Source: Candolleomyces eurysporus
Taxonomy: Eukaryota; Basidiomycota; Agaricomycetes; Agaricales; Psathyrellaceae
Reading direction: 5' to 3'
NCBI GenBank assembly: GCA_027579435.1
Contig: JANBPK010000790.1
Location: forward strand, 1 to 49,008
DNA: 49,008 bases
Both the position numbers and the translations under genes were made by a program. The notes beneath the pieces were generated by a model that searched no databases, was not told where the DNA came from, and saw only the letters and a list, made by a program, of their open reading frames with translations. Positions 43,871 to 49,008 of this stretch are shown piece after piece. Within the stretch, counting starts at the first letter, position 1; every line of letters begins with the position of its first letter.

Positions 43871-45264
43871 TCAAACGACGGGAGGAGTGGTAGGCTGCTC
43901 CTCGGCGGGGGCATCAGTAACCGTCGAGGTTTCCGAGGACTCGGAAGGGGTGTTCTCGACGGTCGTGCTAGTACCATCAGTGTTAGTGGGGGCCGCGGAT
44001 GTGCTAGCATCTGTAGTAGGTTCAAGGGTGTGCGAGGTCGATTCAGCGCTCGTAGATGCTGGCGAAGATGGGAGCTGCGGGGCGGCGATTTGCTTCTTCC
44101 TGTAAACGGCGAATTGATCCCTCATGCGCTTACCCTGTCCAGGAGTGAACTGATTCATGCAGCTATCGAAAGAATAGTCCATGAAGTTGTCTGTAAACGT
44201 AAAAATGTCGTCAGTCGACTGATCGATCGAGGGAGCTTGAGGGGTGCGCTATTAAACTTACGGATAGGATCAACACCACCACCGGGGCAGGAGTCACGGC
44301 CAACGGGGCATCCACTGGCGGGCGAAGCTTCAGCGGGTGTATCATCAACCATGTCACCAGTGCTAGAGCAGCCGCCTTGGAAGGTGTGGTAAAGCCCAAC
44401 CCAGTGTCCGACTTCGTGAGTCAAAGTCTGAGGTAGAAAGAAGTTGAGAATGAGGATCAGCCATCACACACACGGAAAGGGAACTGGGAGGGGTACGTAC
44501 ATGGCCGAGGTTGAATTCTTCTTGCGCACCTCCTGGAACAGTCGTGTGCAACATGACAACGCCATCGTCCTTGGGAGCTCTCGTGTAGTCAGCGGGGAAG
44601 GTAGCATAACCAAGTAGGCCAGGATCCTGTCCGAACCTAGAGAATACACATTCGCATTTGACTTGGGTAACGATAGAGTGGAATTATTATGCTTACGCGA
44701 CAGTGTAGACGTTGAGATCCGCAGCACCTCCTTTCCTCAACGACTCTTTCATCTGCTTCTGGTAGGAGCTGTTTCGAAGGTTTAGGTAACGACGATGAAG
44801 GTCAGGCATGTATTACTGACTTTGCAGGGCCAACGTTCTGGAACCACGTCGGGTTGAGGTTCCTGGTCACCTCTTTCAAGTTGAACTTCACACCAGTCGA
44901 CTGATAGGCGGTGTTGAGGACGGCCATTTGTGCATTGATTGTGTCGTTACTAGTATTTAGGTGGATTAGCATTGACCCGAAACACTGCAAATCAATGGAC
45001 GCACGAGAGGTTTCCTCCTTCAACTGTTCCATCCTTTGAAATGACATGGAAGTAAACGTCGACTGGTGGAGAGGATTTTCCACCCGTCAAGAAAGACAGG
45101 GATGAACGCTGGGATCGGAAGTCATCTTCCAAGGTGGCCTTGAGCTTGTCGGAAATCGAATTTATGCAACCTCGTCCCTTGAATGGGAGAACAGGTTTAG
45201 CAGCAACAAACGTCGACGCGTAGAGCGCCAATGCAGCAGGTATAGCAGCAATTGAGAACTTCAT
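43871..45264 (-). CDS. Secreted M43 family metalloprotease
   Basis: Starts [20 protein letters not shown] at 45264, a signal peptide. Next comes a pro-region with [12 protein letters not shown]. The protease domain starts [17 protein letters not shown] and continues [17 protein letters not shown], the zinc site [13 protein letters not shown] (HExxHxxGxxH), [30 protein letters not shown] and [10 protein letters not shown] with the Met-turn. This is the pappalysin/cytophagalysin-like M43B layout of fungal extracellular metalloproteases. Several short introns interrupt it. The final ~75 residues are a Thr/Ser/Pro-rich tail ([12 protein letters not shown] and similar) that most family members lack. 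It could be an O-glycosylated linker, but no second domain follows. Confidence 0.92.
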
Positions 45265-46335
45265 GGTCAATGTGCTAGGCGTTGATCAGTAGGAGAGCGT
45301 GAGGGTGAGGAGGGTGTGGATGATCGTTAGAGACTGAAAGAACGTGGATGAGTTGGGTTAAAGGAGAGGAAGGAGGCAAGCTCAAAGCAAGCCAAACGCA
45401 ATCACAGGAGAGGGGAGGGGAAAGAAGACTCGATCGAAGTCGAGGGGCGCAGAATACTGCTGGCATCACATTCAAGGCCACCTTTTTAACCGCTTCCCGT
45501 TTACGCAATGAACGGTTGTTCGTCCTCGCTTCCCGAATAGTATTTGGGAGTTACCACTCCACCGCTCATCATCAAAATATGGAGTAGTTTTTGACGTGGT
45601 TGCGACCATAAAATTATCGGTCGCCAGGGTGGGAACCCTGTCCTTATCCTCGAATTCTCGGCGTTCGTGTTCGAGGCAGCGGTTTACAAGGCGCCTGCTG
45701 CACAGGCTCCATTCCAGAGCAAATGTACCTAGATCACAAAACCTGTGGACATGAGCGGCACTGTCAATACACCCTGTTGAAATGTACCTTCTTGTCCCAG
45801 CTCCTCCGGTCTTCCAGCCTCTCCTTCTCCACTACCGGGCTTCCAGCGAAAAAGGGTGTGCAAGTTTAAACATAGCCTGGCCTCGGCGTCCGTCTATATG
45901 AAGAATCTGATCGTCGCTATGCTTTGGATCTGCAGAAGACGTTCATCGTCCACCAGTGTCCGGTAGCACGAGGGTGAGGAGAGAAAGGATCCACGCGGTG
46001 TCATCGTCAACGGCGCGTAAGAAAATGCACTAACTAAATTCGGCCACTTCCGCCAGTCAGCCCATATAACGTGCTTCCACGGCGTCCGACGCCTAGATGT
46101 ATAACCATGGACGTGAACTGGTGTTACATTTTAACCAGGAATAAAATAATCAGGTATATCAGCGCCATCATCGCTCGAGGATAAATACAACGACAAGAAA
46201 GTTCCGAGTCGTAGTGGCGGGTGTATCATACTTGAACTAGTTTAAAGTGTACAAGGTATCGATCGAACATCCAAACAAACGCATGTCGGAGAAAGGAAAG
46301 GAGAGTAGACCAAAGCACAGTCTAACCTAACCCAA
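45265..46335. other. Intergenic, no gene recognised
   Basis: Promoter of the M43 protease and 3' flank of the Akr1 gene. No conserved reading frame. Confidence 0.4.
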
Positions 46336-48873
46336 TCATACCTGACTAACAGGCTCATATCCAGCTCGACTCCCACTCGGCCCCCAAGGATTCGGCAAGC
46401 CCATGAAGAGCCTCCCTCTCGAGCTCCCCTTCCTTCCACCCGACCCAGCATTGTCCTCATCCGACATCTCTCTCCTCCTCTTCGCCTCTTTAAACCCTTC
46501 CAACGGCACATCATACAACTTCTCATACTCCACTCCCAGCTCCTTCCCATTCGTCCAGAAGTCTTTGCAATTCGACACGATACCCGTATCGAACGGATTG
46601 CTCGCTGTACTCGCCCTCGCAAGCCCATCCACAGCCTTTCCTTTCGTGAACCTATCGAACCCAAGCAAGTTCATAAGGAACCCACTCCCACATCCATGCG
46701 AATGTTTGTGGCCTGCGTGACCAGCACCAGTTGAAGAGGCTCCATCTCCGCCTACCGACGCGTCTTCGCTATCCACGCCAGGGACAATCTGATCGGTTCC
46801 CCCATGACGGTGTCGGTGACCCATCTGTCCCGAAAGGCTAGCACCCCCGCGTCCGCCCATAAAGCCGTAACGGCCGAGGTTGGAGACTTCCAGTGTCGTC
46901 ATCTGCCTGGCGACTTGCCAGAACTGCGATGCCAGGAGCACGCTCGTCCATGTAAGCTGGAGAGTAGCCCAGAACGCCACTCCAACCAAGAAGGGATCGT
47001 ACGTCGTCATAGCGCAAATTTCCGTGGGTAGAGGACATGAAGGTGAAATATCTTGGGGGTTGGTAGAGATGGTGGAATTCGTAAAGTCTAAACAAGACAA
47101 GGAGTCAATGTTGAGCTATCAGGAAGTTTGCCAGTGCACTTACAAGCATAAGTGAGGTAATCGAACAAGCCAATACCGGTGACAAGGGTAGTAACAAACA
47201 GCAAGAACTGCCGGTGGTTGTTAGATCCAACACAGTTCCAAACCCATGGGCAATGACTAGAAGAGCATCAGAAACCGATAGGACCCAATAAGCATGTGTG
47301 CACTCACTGATCACTCCTTGCAATACACTTGTCACAGACTCGACAATGTTTCGACCGAAGAGGCTTGCGCGCCATGCACTGAATACAGAATGTCTGGCCA
47401 TTAAGGCGACCTTCGCTTGCAAGGTCTTCGATAATCTGCTTGAGCTCGTCGTCACTTGCAGGTTTCGGGCACGTCCCAGGGTCAAGAGTGATTGCACGGA
47501 AGAAGTTGTAAGCACACAGCCCGACAGACAATGCAAACATGAGGTGGGATAATGAGTGTGATTCGGCCTCTGTGAAATCGAGGTGAGGTCGTGCCAAGCT
47601 TAAAGACAAGCAAAGCTACTTACGTTGGAGAAGACGCGTAGCCCAAGAGAACACTACCCAAATGATAGAGGCAGTGATGATTCCAGCGAAGTAGGGTGTT
47701 TGGTTGACACTGTCAGTGTAGGTGTTGTTGTTAAGCAAAACTCGGGTGACGAACTGTTGGGCTGTCAGCCATTGAACGCGACGAAGCGAGAAGACAGCTC
47801 ACATGGTGCATCCCGAAGAACTCTGCCATGGCAAGCAGGATACCAGTATACCAGGGCAAGATGGAGAGCGTCATAAAGATCAGATAGAAAAAGATAGTCG
47901 GCAAGATAAAGATGGCGATTTTGGTATTGCGCTGCAACGAAATTCAGCAAAAATCTCACAAAAATATAATCGATCGATACTCACGTCGCTCAAAGGCTTT
48001 GACCTCTTCACACCGTACTCATTCATCCCTCCCTCCTCCAGGGCCCGTTTCCAAGCACCCAAGCTCTTCAACTCAATAGCCATATCCCTCGGCGTCCGAT
48101 CTTCTCCATCCTTGGCGCTCAAATCAGCCCCTTTCTCTACCAGCCGCCTAATGCACACTTTGTTCCCTCTCACGACCGCCCAGTGCAACGATGTCAACCC
48201 CGCATCATCCTTGAGATTCGGATTCGCTCCATGCCTCAGCAGCAAATCCACCGACAACGCGTCTCCCTGGTACGCAGCCCACATCAACGACGTGTGCCCC
48301 TGCGAGTCCCTCGAATCCACATTAATAGGCTGATGCAACAAATACAACAACGGCATAATCGACGACGAGTGCGTCACCAGATGCAGCGTATTGTACCCTT
48401 GCGAATCCGTAATCGTGGGGTCGGCATTGTGCGCAATGAGGAGGTGGATAATATACAAGTAGCCATTCCGAGCCGCCCATTGCATGGGTGTCGCGACGAG
48501 GTCTCCGCCCAGCGCATCGACCTCCGCGCCCTGTTCCAGCAGGTATCGGCACGCAGCAATATGGGCGTTGATTGCGGCCCAGTGCAGTGGCGTTACATTT
48601 TGTTCGTCCCGGTCGGTCGCTGAGGCCTGGCCTGACTCGATGAGAGCTCGAAGCTGGGCGACGTCGCCTCGTTGAGCAGCTACGAAGATATTGGTCTGGT
48701 AAACGAGTCGTCTGTCAGTGATTGCGGCACAGTCGTGGACGCATGCATCAATCCCATACCTCTCCTTCTCCCTGACGGTTCGTCTGGGTCTGGGAGAACG
48801 ATGTGGTCGTCGCTGTCGCCGATTCCAGGTTCACCAGCGACGTCGAGGGCGACGACTTTGGATTTACGTCCAT
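46336..48873 (-). CDS. AKR1: Akr1-type ankyrin-repeat DHHC palmitoyltransferase
   Basis: Starts [20 protein letters not shown] at 48873 and is joined to [20 protein letters not shown]. About five ankyrin repeats follow ([88 protein letters not shown]). Next come membrane segments ([38 protein letters not shown]), then the zinc/cysteine-rich domain: [37 protein letters not shown]. The DHHC signature is split by an intron. Further membrane helices and a cytoplasmic tail follow, ending GYEPVSQV. Family members S-acylate proteins at the Golgi; the yeast Akr1 uses DHYC, here it is DHHC. Confidence 0.94.
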
Positions 48874-49008
48874 TTCGTGGTGGGTGGTGGGTGGTCGGGT
48901 GCAAGATGCAAGAGCGGTCAATTTGGCTGGCGACGCGCCGTGGCTGTGTTCCTTGGGTCTTGGCCGGTGACGACGAAGAGCGCCAGATTTAGATGTCAGC
49001 CNNNCNCG

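Overview
The window is nuclear DNA from a filamentous basidiomycete, most likely a mushroom-forming Agaricomycete. Genes are broken by many short introns of about 45-70 bp with fungal GTRNGT...YAG borders and are packed on both strands. The gene set fits: DNA polymerase lambda, Tdp1, eEF1B-gamma, an Akr1-type palmitoyltransferase, an M43 metalloprotease, RlpA-like and GH18 proteins, and a CaaX-terminated pheromone-like precursor. No rRNA, tRNA, CRISPR or clear transposon was found. Single Ns, often beside homopolymers, show that the consensus is imperfect.

Layout. 1-6.3 kb: the 3' end of a Gln/Ser-rich protein, a secreted RlpA-like protein (-), DNA polymerase lambda (-) and a small ORF just upstream of it. 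7.1-13.7 kb: two near-identical SAM methyltransferase genes (+) flanking a 521-aa protein that resembles an expanded mushroom family. 14.2-16.8 kb: a secreted, probably GPI-anchored TIM-barrel-like protein with eleven exons, two of them only 10 nt. 17.0-19.4 kb: a GH18 chitinase (-) fused to an N-terminal PX domain. 20.5-21.1 kb: a decayed acetyltransferase copy. 22.65-22.89 kb: a short intronless gene for three 23-residue repeats ending in CaaX. 23.4-25.1 kb: eEF1B-gamma. 27.7-30.1 kb: a single-pass membrane protein (-). 31.7-33.5 kb: an adenylate-forming enzyme with a one-base frame break. 34.1-36.7 kb: Tdp1 (-). 37.3-43.5 kb: two paralogous alpha/beta hydrolases on either side of a GNAT acetyltransferase (all -). 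43.9-45.3 kb: M43 metalloprotease (-). 46.3-48.9 kb: Akr1 (-).

Most genes are independent housekeeping or secreted functions; polymerase lambda and Tdp1 both act in DNA break repair but are 28 kb apart. Three neighbourhoods show local duplication: the methyltransferases, the hydrolases, and the GNAT gene with its relic. The most unusual item is the repeat pheromone-like precursor at 22.65 kb. It carries three copies of an identical 12-residue block, each followed by a CaaX-like tetrapeptide, with a TATA box and an inverted repeat upstream. No STE3-type receptor was recognised in the window. The PX-GH18 fusion is the second item to look at.
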